Assembly: GCF_030403775.1 (NCBI RefSeq)
Contig: NZ_JAQMWQ010000004.1
Location: forward strand, 310,001 to 374,000
Length of the DNA: 64,000 nucleotides
Reading direction: 5' to 3'
Source of the DNA: Paenibacillus sp. BSR1-1
GTDB taxonomy: Bacteria; Bacillota; Bacilli; Bacillales; Cytobacillaceae
Shown: positions 1-7,930 of the stretch, piece by piece
Numbering within the stretch: position 1 is the stretch's first letter
How the letters are laid out: each line of letters opens with the position of its first letter
Position numbers and translations under genes: made by a program
Notes under the pieces: model-generated
What the model was told of the DNA's origin: nothing
What the model saw: the letters and a program-made list of their open reading frames with translations, nothing else
Databases searched by the model: none

Positions 1-572
1 TTTTTGGATTCCAGCCACTCAGGAGATTCATCTAAATTCTTACGCACGATAAAGGCAAAGATAACTGGAATTACTCCAATGAAAAACAATCCTCTCCACC
101 CCCACGCAGGAAGAATAATTGCGCTTAATAGAGCAGCAAGGATGACACCAAATTGAGCACCGACACTGACATATGATGAGGCACGTCCTTGTTTATTCTT
201 TGGCCATGCTTCTGCGACAAGAGTCATGCCGATTCCGTATTCCCCTCCGGCACCTATTCCAGCAATGAACCTAAAAATGTATACTTGTTCAATATTGGTC
301 GCCAAACCGGTTAAAGCCGTTCCAATGGCAAACAAAATTATTGTATAAGTAAAAACTTTTACTCTACCAAACTTATCCGCAAGGATTCCGAAAATCATTC
401 CTCCAAAAAGCATTCCTAAATTAGTAATAGAAGAAATAAGTCCGCCAGTTGCCATGCCAATATGAAATTGTCCAATAATCATCGACATAGCGAAGGATAT
501 AAACATAATATCCATTCCTTCAAGGGTTAAACCTGCTACTGATGCTACGACTGTTTTTTTCTGATAATTCAC
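1..572 (-). CDS. MFS transporter, 3' part cut by window edge
   Basis: Major facilitator superfamily membrane transporter; only about the first 190 residues are present because the gene runs off the left edge. The frame shows the loop 2-3 signature GILADKFGR (residues 62-70), a later RFIAGIGAGGEYGIG segment and RGLFFIGVIPVIF, which resembles the aromatic acid/metabolite:H+ symporter branches. The start is the GTG at 572: AAGGAGA (581-587) lies 8 nt upstream, whereas the ATG at 580 opens only a three-codon frame. A PyrR-type attenuator lies directly upstream, so I infer a pyrimidine-linked substrate (orotate, uracil or similar). The substrate itself cannot be read from sequence. Confidence 0.88.
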   Translation of the reverse strand, partial: MNYQKKTVVASVAGLTLEGMDIMFISFAMSMIIGQFHIGMATGGLISSITNLGMLFGGMIFGILADKFGRVKVFTYTIILFAIGTALTGLATNIEQVYIFRFIAGIGAGGEYGIGMTLVAEAWPKNKQGRASSYVSVGAQFGVILAALLSAIILPAWGWRGLFFIGVIPVIFAFIVRKNLDESPEWLESK

Positions 573-590
573 TTCTGCATTCTCCTTCCA

Positions 591-730
591 AGCCTCTCTG
601 GACTATGATTAAAAGATACTTTTGCAAAATAAAATACCCTTCCGTCCAAAAAGACAAAAGGGTATCATATATCAAAAATTATATACGATGTTAACTTTCG
701 CCTTTTTGGCCTCTCTGGACCAAGTTAAAG
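591..730 (-). promoter_or_regulatory. PyrR-binding attenuator leader with two PyrR boxes
   Basis: On the minus strand the leader of the MFS gene carries GGTCCAGAGAGGCC (708-721) and AGTCCAGAGAGGCT (591-604). Both match the PyrR recognition loop of Bacillus pyr leaders (UCCAGAGAGGCU core). The first box sits in a stem-loop closed by TTAACTT/AAGTTAA (691-729) with an inner GCC-AAAAA-GGC hairpin, as expected for the anti-antiterminator. A terminator follows at 634-665. The second box lies between that terminator and the ribosome binding site, where bound PyrR could also block translation. I could not resolve the antiterminator pairing by eye. Confidence 0.85.
622..665 (-). terminator. Attenuator terminator in PyrR leader
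   Basis: Minus-strand hairpin ATACCCTT...AAGGGTAT (stem arms at 658-665 and 634-641) followed by a U-rich tract. It sits between the first PyrR box and the MFS start codon. Confidence 0.8.
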
Positions 731-747
731 GGAATTTATTTTTTCTA

Positions 748-777
748 ATACTAACATGATAATAACCAATTTGACAA
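748..777 (-). promoter_or_regulatory. Candidate sigma-A promoter for the PyrR leader
   Basis: Minus strand TTGTCA (772-777), 18-nt spacer, TAGTAT (748-753). It places transcription start just before the first PyrR hairpin. Confidence 0.5.
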
Positions 778-899
778 TAAATACTCCATTAATTTTCTTT
801 TTTCGATATTAAGACAAAAAAATTTACATAAAATTTAAATGGTCTTCATATATTGCAATGGATAAGAAAAGTAGAATGTGGATGAAAGGTGGAGTTTAC

Positions 900-1046
900 A
901 TGGAGAACAATGCTCATGTTTTTTATAATGGGAAGAAATATATAATTCTATATAAGTACACTTCTGGATACTGCGAAATAAAGGAAATTGGAAGTTTTTT
1001 TAATATTGAATTGGTTCATTCATCTGAGTTAGAAAATATAAACTAA
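900..1046 (+). CDS. Small hypothetical protein (48 aa)
   Basis: I do not recognise this protein. The frame is open from an ATG at 858, but the ATG at 900 has AAAGGTGG 7 nt upstream, so a 48-residue product starting MENNAHVFYNGKKY is favoured. It is rich in Tyr, Ile and Lys, with no membrane segment, Cys pair or signal peptide. It lies alone between the divergent MFS leader and the YoaK-family gene, which follows on the same strand about 90 bp later without an obvious terminator between, so co-transcription is possible. Confidence 0.55.
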   Translation: MENNAHVFYNGKKYIILYKYTSGYCEIKEIGSFFNIELVHSSELENIN

Positions 1047-1088
1047 AATCTACGCAAAAATTTAATTACAAAGGGGGAAGCTTAAAAT

Positions 1089-1103
1089 ATGGAAATTTGT
1101 TAA
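1089..1103 (+). other. Four-codon mini-ORF with strong Shine-Dalgarno
   Basis: AAGGGGGAAG (1071-1080) precedes ATG-GAA-ATT-TGT-TAA. The frame ends 30 nt before the next gene's start, which has its own GGAG. It could be a leader minigene or a leftover initiation site. Confidence 0.25.
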
Positions 1104-1133
1104 AAAACATTTAATATGTTTTGGAGATGTTCT

Positions 1134-1889
1134 ATGGAGAAGACTCAAGACAGCATGTCACAGAATATTGCACTATCCTATTTGAGAAAGTATGTAAATA
1201 TAAGTATGTCAAAGATTCCACGAATCACTCCAGAATCCATTGGTTTAGGCATATTACTCGCTTTAGTGGGAGGGTTTTTGGATGCTTACACCTATGTCAG
1301 CAGGGACGGTGTTTTTGCCACTTCCCAAACAGGGAACATTGTATTATTGGGCGTGGAAATAGCTCAAGGTCATTGGAGACAGGGATTAAAGCACCTTCCC
1401 CCGATTTTAGCATTTGTTATAGGGGTGATTGTCGCCGAGGGACTAAAGCATCCTCAAATAACGAGAATTTTTCCCTATCCGGCCCGCTCCGTTCTCTTTT
1501 TAGAGGGCCTTGTCCTAGTCATAGTTGGAACCTGGCCGCCACAATTCCCAGATATGATTGTAACAGTTACGATTGCCTTCGTCTCATCTGTACAAATTTC
1601 ATCTTTTCGGACATTGGTGAAATGGCAATTTAATTCAGCCATGGTCACAGGGAATTTGCGAACAGCAGCAGAAGCAGCCTACACGGCACTTGTACTGCAA
1701 GACCCGCAAAGTGTCATTCGATTTATTGACTTCACAATCATCGTTATTTCTTTTCTGGCTGGCGCCTTCATTGGTGCTATATCCACTCTTCATTTTGGAA
1801 TTAAAGCGATATGGATTGTCTCAGCTATTCTCATTTGTGCCATGCTTATTTTAAACGCCAATCCTAAAACCTTACTGAACAAAGGTTGA
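1134..1889 (+). CDS. YoaK/DUF1275 family membrane protein
   Basis: Integral membrane protein of the DUF1275 (YoaK) family, 251 residues from the ATG at 1134. The family hallmark GGFLDAYTY followed by GVFATSQTGNIVLLG occurs near the N-terminus, and the rest consists of hydrophobic segments, about six predicted by eye. The start with GGAG at 1123-1126 and 7-nt spacing is preferred over the earlier TTG/ATG codons. Function in this family is not established. A bidirectional terminator follows immediately, so the gene ends its unit. Confidence 0.88.
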   Translation: MEKTQDSMSQNIALSYLRKYVNISMSKIPRITPESIGLGILLALVGGFLDAYTYVSRDGVFATSQTGNIVLLGVEIAQGHWRQGLKHLPPILAFVIGVIVAEGLKHPQITRIFPYPARSVLFLEGLVLVIVGTWPPQFPDMIVTVTIAFVSSVQISSFRTLVKWQFNSAMVTGNLRTAAEAAYTALVLQDPQSVIRFIDFTIIVISFLAGAFIGAISTLHFGIKAIWIVSAILICAMLILNANPKTLLNKG

Positions 1890-1900
1890 TTTTTTACATT

Positions 1901-1942
1901 AAATAGCGGTTCCTTCTAATCTATTTAAAAGGAACCGCTATT
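1901..1942. terminator. Bidirectional terminator
   Basis: Stem AATAGCGGTTCCTT / AAGGAACCGCTATT between the convergent YoaK-family and S9 peptidase genes, with T-rich flanks on both sides. Confidence 0.85.
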
Positions 1943-1946
1943 ATAT

Positions 1947-3737
1947 TTAGGAGCCTTCCCCAAGGTATCGATCAAAAAACGTTACCATCGCCTTATAGGC
2001 AGTAATTTTATTTTTTTGTTTTTCGATCGAGTGGCCTTCATCTTCAAAGCGGATAAAATCTACAGGGTGTTGTCTATCCTTTAGTTTCGTAACGATTTGT
2101 TCAGATTCTTGGATGTGGACACGGGGATCCGATTCTCCGTGAATTACCAAGAGTGGAGAAGAAATTCGTTCTGAATGATGCAAGGGATCAATTTTATTAA
2201 AAAATTCTCCGTCACTTTCTATGGTTCCGTATTCAAATTCCCTATGCTTTTTACGCCAAGGACTTGTCGTTTGAAGGAAAGTTCTTAGACTGGACATTCC
2301 AACAATATCAATTCCAGCCGACCAAATCTCTGGATAGTGACTAATGGCAGCAAGAACGAGAAAGCCCCCATAACTCCCCCCCATGATCCCAATTTTTTGG
2401 GGATCGATATTTCGATTCACCTTTAGCCATTCCACTAAAAATATCAAATCCTTAACCGCGTCCATTCTATTTTGGACATCATCCAAATGGGTGAAATTTT
2501 TTCCATATCCCGTACTTCCCCTCACATTAGGGGTACATACAGCATAACCCTGGTTTAGGAAATATTGCAGAACTGGGTTATAGACTGCACGCGATTGGCT
2601 TTCGGGCCCGCCATGAAGATAAATGACAATTGGATATTTTTCTGCTTTTTTTTGCGGCATATAATAAAAAGCTGGAATTTCCAAGCCATCAAATGAACGG
2701 AAGGATATGTGTTCCGGCTCTACTAATTTTTTATCCAGTACTGGCGAACGAGAAACATACGTGAGCCTTTCCGCTTTTATGGTATTTAGGTCAAGCTCCC
2801 AAATATCAGAAGGATAGGCTGGGCCCTTAAAGGTATAAGCTAATTTTTGGCTATCTGGTGAAAATTTCAGATTGGATATAACCCCTATTGGTGTCTTCCA
2901 CGTATAAAGGTAACTCCGGTTAATGTCTAAAAGAACCCCTTTGGATATGCCAGCCTCATTAATTGTGTAGGCTGCCATATTTTTATCTTTATTCATAGAC
3001 AACCCCTCAAAATCCCATTGCCCCCGTTCGAGCCACACGAAATGTTTGGTTTTTATATTTATGAGAGCAAGCCCGTAGAATTCCCTGTCTTTATTTGATA
3101 GTACATAAAGATGATCTCCATCCTTATTAAAGTGAGCATCTTTAAAGCTAGCCTCACCCTTATGTTCGGTTAACCAGTTCGTAACCCCGGTTGATAGGTC
3201 GAGGATTCCCAAATCATTATCTAACGGGGAATTTATCTTCTGAACCAATAACGATTTACCATCCGGCGACCATTTTACTGCAGAAAATATTCCTTCTCCA
3301 GCGAATATTAGCTTAATCTTCAATGTTTCTAGATTTTGGATATAAATGTCAAAAAAGGCAGGATTTCGACGATTACTTGACCATACTATCCATTTACCAT
3401 CAGGTGAGGAACCTCCAAAGCGGTGAATATGATCGGGAGATTTTGTCAGCTCTTTTAGTTTTCCATCGTTCCCAAGTAAATACAATTGCTGCTTCTCATT
3501 TCCACCCGAATCCATTCCGATGATTTTATTTGAGGTGCCTGTTACATAACTTACAAACGTAATTCTTTCGCTGGTATAGGAAGTTTGGACTGGCCACTCA
3601 TCCCCTAGATTGATTTCCCATACTTGCTGGATACCCGTATAGTCGGCTATAAAGCTTAGTTTGTGACAAGTCGGATCGTACTCGGGATATTTAGCTGAGC
3701 GAACATGCATGTATGGTTCTATCCCAATGACAGACAT
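1947..3737 (-). CDS. S9 family prolyl-oligopeptidase-type peptidase
   Basis: Probable cytoplasmic serine peptidase of the acylaminoacyl-peptidase/prolyl oligopeptidase type, 596 residues. The N-terminal half shows beta-propeller blades with repeated SPDGK-type turns (for example SSPDGKWIVWSS, WSPDGKSLLVQ). The C-terminal alpha/beta hydrolase domain has the nucleophile elbow GGSYGGF with Ser455, Asp537 in GESDPRV and His569 in DEGHS, a full catalytic triad. There is no signal peptide. A GGGGGAGG ribosome binding site precedes the ATG. The gene stands alone. Substrate range is unknown; short peptides or acylated peptides are usual for the family. Confidence 0.93.
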   Translation of the reverse strand: MSVIGIEPYMHVRSAKYPEYDPTCHKLSFIADYTGIQQVWEINLGDEWPVQTSYTSERITFVSYVTGTSNKIIGMDSGGNEKQQLYLLGNDGKLKELTKSPDHIHRFGGSSPDGKWIVWSSNRRNPAFFDIYIQNLETLKIKLIFAGEGIFSAVKWSPDGKSLLVQKINSPLDNDLGILDLSTGVTNWLTEHKGEASFKDAHFNKDGDHLYVLSNKDREFYGLALINIKTKHFVWLERGQWDFEGLSMNKDKNMAAYTINEAGISKGVLLDINRSYLYTWKTPIGVISNLKFSPDSQKLAYTFKGPAYPSDIWELDLNTIKAERLTYVSRSPVLDKKLVEPEHISFRSFDGLEIPAFYYMPQKKAEKYPIVIYLHGGPESQSRAVYNPVLQYFLNQGYAVCTPNVRGSTGYGKNFTHLDDVQNRMDAVKDLIFLVEWLKVNRNIDPQKIGIMGGSYGGFLVLAAISHYPEIWSAGIDIVGMSSLRTFLQTTSPWRKKHREFEYGTIESDGEFFNKIDPLHHSERISSPLLVIHGESDPRVHIQESEQIVTKLKDRQHPVDFIRFEDEGHSIEKQKNKITAYKAMVTFFDRYLGEGS

Positions 3738-3864
3738 AATCCTCCCCCTATTTAATTTTTTACTCTCATGTAAGTTATGAAAACGGCCCTTTTGAAGTGT
3801 TTATAAAAAAAAAATACAAAATTTTTCTTATAATCTTATTTGTTGATAACCAGATACAACTCAT

Positions 3865-3896
3865 AAAAAAAGCCAGAAGCACTATGCCTCTGGCTT
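3865..3896 (-). terminator. Intrinsic terminator of the PuuD-like gene
   Basis: Stem AGCCAGA (3871-3877) / TCTGGCT (3889-3895); minus-strand U-tract from the adjacent A-run at 3865-3870. Confidence 0.8.
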
Positions 3897-3945
3897 TAAC
3901 ACTATTAAAATTATGCTAAATCATAGTGTCCCATAGAACGTTCAT

Positions 3946-4677
3946 TTACAACGCCGGAACCTTCATACAGCTTCTAATAAATTCAACAAATAAATTATTC
4001 ATCGCTGGGTTTGTACTTGCCATTGATTCCGGATGCCACTGAACACCCATTGTAAATGTTGGTGAATGAATATACTCAACTGCTTCAACGATACCATCTG
4101 CTGACCGAGCAGCTACGCTTAAATCACTGGCAACCTTATCAATTGCCTGATGGTGAAGACTGTTGACTCTGACAATCTCAGAATCCAAAACCTCAAATAG
4201 CTTACTATCTTTTGAGATGGTCACCCAATGTGTATCACGGCTTCTGTCAATTTTCTGCGTATGCTGGATTGGTTTATTAACTTGACTGGGGATATCCTGA
4301 ATTAATGTACCGCCAAGGGCCACATTTAATATTTGCACCCCTCTGCAAATCGCCAGGATGGGAATATTATTCTGAATTGCATACTGTACAATGGCCATCT
4401 CAGCCAAATCCCGTTCCGGAATGGTTGGTCCTAATTCCGGATGGGGATCTTGACCATAAAATTGGGGATCTACGTCTTCTCCCCCACTTAGAATAATACC
4501 GTCGCATAATCCAATTGTTTCTAAAGCTGTTTCAGGATTAAGAAATGGCAGGATAATCGGGATTCCGCCATTGGCTGCAACACTTTTATGATAATCATGA
4601 TGAACATATACGCCTTCCATGTAATCGTTATGGTTCACATAGGCACCGGAAATGCCTATAATTGGTTTCTTTTTCAA
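3946..4677 (-). CDS. Gamma-glutamyl-GABA hydrolase-like class I amidotransferase
   Basis: Peptidase C26/PuuD-type glutamine amidotransferase-fold hydrolase, 243 residues, expected to cleave gamma-glutamyl amide bonds. LSGGEDVDP (64-71) is the family signature, the nucleophile is Cys111 in AICRGVQILN, and His215/Glu217 in GVQWHPE complete the triad. The start is TTG at 4677 with AGGGGG about 7 nt upstream. No polyamine-catabolism genes flank it, so the natural substrate is uncertain. It is monocistronic with its own terminator. Confidence 0.92.
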   Translation of the reverse strand: MKKKPIIGISGAYVNHNDYMEGVYVHHDYHKSVAANGGIPIILPFLNPETALETIGLCDGIILSGGEDVDPQFYGQDPHPELGPTIPERDLAEMAIVQYAIQNNIPILAICRGVQILNVALGGTLIQDIPSQVNKPIQHTQKIDRSRDTHWVTISKDSKLFEVLDSEIVRVNSLHHQAIDKVASDLSVAARSADGIVEAVEYIHSPTFTMGVQWHPESMASTNPAMNNLFVEFIRSCMKVPAL

Positions 4678-4811
4678 CGTAATTCCCCCTAAAATTGTTC
4701 CTGGCCTAAACTCTATTAATCTTTTTTTATTTTATCATTATTTAGATCAGTACTTACTTAATAAAAACACTTTTTCAAAAAAATTAATATTGAAAATTAC
4801 ACTTTAATTAA

Positions 4812-4946
4812 ATTTTAAAAAATTATATCTTTATCCCACTTTTGTTAGGAATCGTAGCATTTTGCATGGGCTTAAGTTTTGCAGCTGCCGGTTTAATCTT
4901 AGGATCTATGATAAGCTTTATGGTCGCAGGGACCATGTTTATTTAG
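4812..4946 (+). pseudogene. Remnant of a small membrane protein
   Basis: The frame is open from the stop at 4809 to TAG at 4944 and reads as a single hydrophobic stretch (PLLLGIVAFCMGLSFAAAG and onward) ending just before a strong terminator. No ribosome binding site precedes any in-frame start (TTG 4842, ATG 4866). The coding look plus the terminator suggests the 3' end of a decayed gene. A 26-34 residue peptide cannot be excluded. Confidence 0.4.
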
Positions 4947-4957
4947 TTCTTTTATAA

Positions 4958-4992
4958 AGGATGTTAGATAGGATATCTAACATCCTTTTTTT
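4958..4992 (+). terminator. Intrinsic terminator
   Basis: Perfect 12-bp stem GGATGTTAGATA / TATCTAACATCC followed by seven T. Confidence 0.9.
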
Positions 4993-5037
4993 ATGTCAAT
5001 ATGGGGTATTTCTTTCGTAAGCTTTTTAATTTAAACA

Positions 5038-5046
5038 TGTTATAAT
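5038..5046 (+). promoter_or_regulatory. Extended -10 promoter for HAD gene
   Basis: TGT-TATAAT at 5038-5046 with only a weak -35. It lies about 60 nt upstream of the start codon at 5105. Confidence 0.5.
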
Positions 5047-5104
5047 GTGCTAAAGGTAATTTTGCTTTACAAGGTAAAACACAGCATCCTAGGAGTGTGA
5101 TTTT

Positions 5105-5884
5105 TTGAACTATAAAGTTGTCATCTTTGATATAGACGGAACGATCCTGCCACATGGAAAAACTCTTAGCAATGCCACTAAGGATGCGATCCAGCGGTTA
5201 AAAGAGAAAAATATGAAAGTGGTCATTGCTACGGGAAGAGCCCCTTATTTTTCTGAATCGATTATGGAGGAGACCGGTGTCGACTCAATGATCTTTTTTA
5301 ATGGTTCGTATGTTTTTCATGAGGGAAAAGAATTATACAAGAACACGATTGAGAAGCAAGTATTAAATAAAGTGCATATGTTGTCAAATGATAATCAACA
5401 TGCACTTACATTTTTAGCAGGAAAGAGTTTCAAAGTAACTGATTTAAGTCATCCTTTCGTCAAGGAAGCGTACATGAATGATTCTTGGGTGCCAGAACTT
5501 GCTCCGCCACAATTTTGGATGAATCAGGATATTTATCAGTTGTTCCTTCATTGTGACCTTGAAGAAGAGTTATCCTACCAAACCAAAATTCCGGAATTGG
5601 ATTTCAGAAGATGGAGTTCAGGGGCAAAGACGTGTGATGTGAATTTGACCAATTCCAACAAAGCAGTGGGCATTACTAAACTGTTAGAGAGAATCGGCAT
5701 TGCACCTGACGAAGCGGTTGCGTTTGGGGATGGTTTAAACGACATTGAAATGCTTTCCCTAGTAGGAATGGGTGTCGCGATGGGGAATGCCCGTGATGAA
5801 GTAAAACAAGCTGCCAATATGGTAACCCTCTCCTCCGAGGAAGACGGAGTCCGCTACGGATTGGAACGGCTTGAATTAATTTAA
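5105..5884 (+). CDS. Cof-type HAD family phosphatase
   Basis: Haloacid-dehalogenase-superfamily phosphatase with a type IIB cap, 259 residues. Motif I DIDGT (nucleophile Asp9, acid Asp11) is at the N-terminus and motif IV FGDGLNDIEML near the C-terminus; both are intact. Cof-type enzymes typically act on sugar phosphates, FMN or other small phosphate esters; the substrate cannot be told here. The start is TTG at 5105 with AGGAG upstream. A GNAT gene follows 28 bp later on the same strand and is probably co-transcribed. Confidence 0.9.
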   Translation: MNYKVVIFDIDGTILPHGKTLSNATKDAIQRLKEKNMKVVIATGRAPYFSESIMEETGVDSMIFFNGSYVFHEGKELYKNTIEKQVLNKVHMLSNDNQHALTFLAGKSFKVTDLSHPFVKEAYMNDSWVPELAPPQFWMNQDIYQLFLHCDLEEELSYQTKIPELDFRRWSSGAKTCDVNLTNSNKAVGITKLLERIGIAPDEAVAFGDGLNDIEMLSLVGMGVAMGNARDEVKQAANMVTLSSEEDGVRYGLERLELI

Positions 5885-5912
5885 CCATTGGTTTATTAAA
5901 GGTGTGAAAGAT

Positions 5913-6446
5913 ATGAATATAACATATGAAGTGATTCCTGAAGAACAAATCGAATACTGCCGGGATTTATGCAATGAGCTAATGACCTTTCAAAAGTCAA
6001 AAGCATACATTAAACCGGAATTGTTTGACTCAATGAATTTTGAAACTCGGATGATTCCTTCGATAAAAAGGGCAATCCACAACTTTATAGTGGTCGTTAA
6101 AGACGAAGATAAAATCGTAGGTTATGTCTATTCCAATATCTCTCCAAAAGAAGCATATTCCAATGATTTCGCTACTTTTTTTGACCTTTCGACGGTAAGT
6201 AAAAAAAATGTGGGCTGTTTATCGCAATTTTTTATTAAAGAAGAGTACCGGCAATACGGCGTTGGTTCCAAACTTTTTAATATGTCCTTGCAATGGCTGC
6301 AGCAATTTGAGGATGTCGAAGATTATTTTATCTATGTCTCAAATGGCAATGATGATGCTTTAGCGTTCTACAAACGAAAAGGCTTTTCTGTCAGTCATGA
6401 AATATTGGATGGTTTTATTACCGTTTTACGTAATAAAAGGGCTTAG
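5913..6446 (+). CDS. GNAT family N-acetyltransferase
   Basis: Acyl-CoA-dependent acetyltransferase fold, 177 residues. The conserved region FFIKEEYRQYGVGSKLFN matches motif A of GNAT (Q/RxxGxG/A acetyl-CoA pyrophosphate loop), followed by a C-terminal DALAFYKRKGF segment typical of the family. The ATG at 5913 has AAAGGTG 8 nt upstream and is preferred over the GTG at 5904. The acceptor is unknown. The last 4 bp overlap the convergent small membrane protein. Confidence 0.88.
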   Translation: MNITYEVIPEEQIEYCRDLCNELMTFQKSKAYIKPELFDSMNFETRMIPSIKRAIHNFIVVVKDEDKIVGYVYSNISPKEAYSNDFATFFDLSTVSKKNVGCLSQFFIKEEYRQYGVGSKLFNMSLQWLQQFEDVEDYFIYVSNGNDDALAFYKRKGFSVSHEILDGFITVLRNKRA

Positions 6447-6637
6447 AGTTTTCCTCTGGGCCCTTTTAAATAGAGAATAACAATAATTAAAATGATAAAT
6501 GCAATTATGAATAGTGGACCGACTCCTGACCTAAAAACGATGTAAATGGTTGTGTGGCGAATGGCATAACTAACAAGATATATGAGTAAAGAAATAGATA
6601 AAAAAATGATCAGAGGCATATTATTATTTCGTTTCAA
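6443..6637 (-). CDS. Small two-helix membrane protein
   Basis: Unrecognised protein of about 64 residues with two hydrophobic helices (MPLIIFLSISLLIYLVSYAI and PLFIIAFIILIIVILYL) and a basic C-terminus GPRGKL. The frame opens at a GTG at 6673, but the TTG at 6637 has AAAGGGG 9 nt upstream and fits better; the ATG at 6619 is another option. It overlaps the stop of the convergent GNAT gene by 4 bp. Hydrophobic pattern and spacing support a real gene; no function can be given. Confidence 0.5.
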   Translation of the reverse strand: MKRNNNMPLIIFLSISLLIYLVSYAIRHTTIYIVFRSGVGPLFIIAFIILIIVILYLKGPRGKL

Positions 6638-6721
6638 AACAGCCAGCCCCTTTAAAAATCGTTTACCCCACACTATGCTGAATCATCTTGAATCATTCTT
6701 TTCAAGAAATTTTTTTCTCCC

Positions 6722-6763
6722 AAAAAGAAGCCAAACCGTATTGAGATTCAGCTTCTCTTTTTT
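6722..6763 (-). terminator. Terminator of liaI-liaH unit
   Basis: AAGAAGC / GCTTCTC stem with an 18-nt loop; the minus-strand U-tract follows. Confidence 0.6.
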
Positions 6764-6769
6764 CATATA

Positions 6770-7420
6770 TTATTCTTTTGTAAGGTTTAAAGATTTATGA
6801 CCCATTTCCTTTTCCAACTGTGCAATCCGATCATCTATACTGCTTTGATTAAAGGCTCTTTTAATCTTATGTTCTAATCCGTCAAGATAGTTATCAATGT
6901 CCTTGAATTTTGAATAGGAATGGCTTTGAGAAGAATTTGCATCTAAGACCTGATTCATTCCAATATTGGCGCGCGTTACATTTTCCCGGCCCATTAATTC
7001 CATTCTGCGAAGATGCATATCCTTTAACTTATGCTTCATTTCTTCGTATTTTCTTTTTAATTCACTCAATTGCTCATTCGCTTCTGTAAGTGAAGAGCTT
7101 AGACGCTTGGAACGCTCGACAAATTGCTGATGCTCTGCTGCGGCAAATTGATATAGCTCTGTTTCCCCCGCATTTGACGCGATTTCCGCTTGGTGCTTCC
7201 TTTTTTCAGCCAACTCTGCTGCCAAATTATACTCTTTTAAAAATTCATCCTTTAAACGAGCATGTCGTTCAACAAGCTTACCTACCTTTTCTGTTTCCTG
7301 CTCACATTGGCGCAGGTATTGATTGAGTTTACTTATTGGATTTTGTGTTTCCTTTTGGTGAAGAGTTTCATTCAAATCAGCAACAATGAGATCTTTTATT
7401 TTTGTAAATAAGTTTGACAT
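6770..7420 (-). CDS. liaH: PspA/IM30 family protein, LiaH-like
   Basis: Phage-shock-protein A/IM30 family member, 216 residues. It is almost entirely charged alpha-helical coiled coil (about residues 25-185), with an amphipathic N-terminus MSNLFTKIKDLIVADLNETL as expected for membrane-contacting PspA proteins. Family members form large rings that protect the envelope. The gene lies 21 bp downstream of a LiaI-like membrane gene, matching the liaI-liaH pair that responds to cell-wall antibiotics in Bacillus subtilis. No liaFSR genes are in the window, so the liaH name rests on the pairing. An ordinary PspA paralogue is the alternative. Confidence 0.82.
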   Translation of the reverse strand: MSNLFTKIKDLIVADLNETLHQKETQNPISKLNQYLRQCEQETEKVGKLVERHARLKDEFLKEYNLAAELAEKRKHQAEIASNAGETELYQFAAAEHQQFVERSKRLSSSLTEANEQLSELKRKYEEMKHKLKDMHLRRMELMGRENVTRANIGMNQVLDANSSQSHSYSKFKDIDNYLDGLEHKIKRAFNQSSIDDRIAQLEKEMGHKSLNLTKE

Positions 7421-7441
7421 GTTTATTATTCTCCCTTGAAA

Positions 7442-7780
7442 TTAATATTTTTTTAATTCATTCCATTGTTTATCAAAATTAGCGAATGGATCATCGTTTT
7501 TTGGAGGAGCTTTTTTGTTCCAATTTTTATAGACAAGATATAGGACATAAGCTGCACCTGCACCAATCAGGGCTGGTATATTGTGGATAGTTGATGCAAG
7601 TACCACTAACCCAAAGATAATTAATGCAATCTTCCATCCGATGGAGTCCACTTTCAAAAACTGTTTGTAAATGAAGTAAAGAATCACGAAACTCACTAGT
7701 AATGCCACCATTGGACCAATCGTATTGAGTAAGATGATGGCAGCCGCGCCTCCTGCTAAAAACAAGCCAAATTTTTTCAC
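7442..7780 (-). CDS. liaI: LiaI-like membrane protein
   Basis: Small membrane protein of 112 residues with three or four hydrophobic segments and a charged cytoplasmic tail ending FANFDKQWNELKKY, the layout of LiaI, which anchors LiaH at the membrane. GTG start at 7780 with AAAGGAGG 8 nt upstream. It is the first gene of a two-gene unit with the PspA-like gene. The assignment comes from topology, tail and neighbour rather than a strict motif. Confidence 0.7.
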   Translation of the reverse strand: MKKFGLFLAGGAAAIILLNTIGPMVALLVSFVILYFIYKQFLKVDSIGWKIALIIFGLVVLASTIHNIPALIGAGAAYVLYLVYKNWNKKAPPKNDDPFANFDKQWNELKKY

Positions 7781-7875
7781 TTTTTCTTCCTCCTTTGTTT
7801 TGCCTCTTTATGTATTCATCTTACCTTTTTTCTAATGGTTCCATAATTGCGCTTGAGCTTGATTTTACTATCGGT

Positions 7876-7888
7876 CCTAAGACTTAGG
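7876..7888. promoter_or_regulatory. Palindrome upstream of liaI-like gene
   Basis: Perfect inverted repeat CCTAA-GAC-TTAGG, about 95 bp upstream of the GTG start. It is a candidate response-regulator operator; I did not find a convincing match to a LiaR site. Confidence 0.3.
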
Positions 7889-7930
7889 TGATGTCGGACT
7901 ATTTTACATAAAGGCTCTTTTAAACTTAGT

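Noticed and set aside
1121..1633. 170-codon + ORF overlapping the YoaK-family gene
   Set aside because: Shadow frame; the overlapping frame has the DUF1275 motifs and membrane helices.
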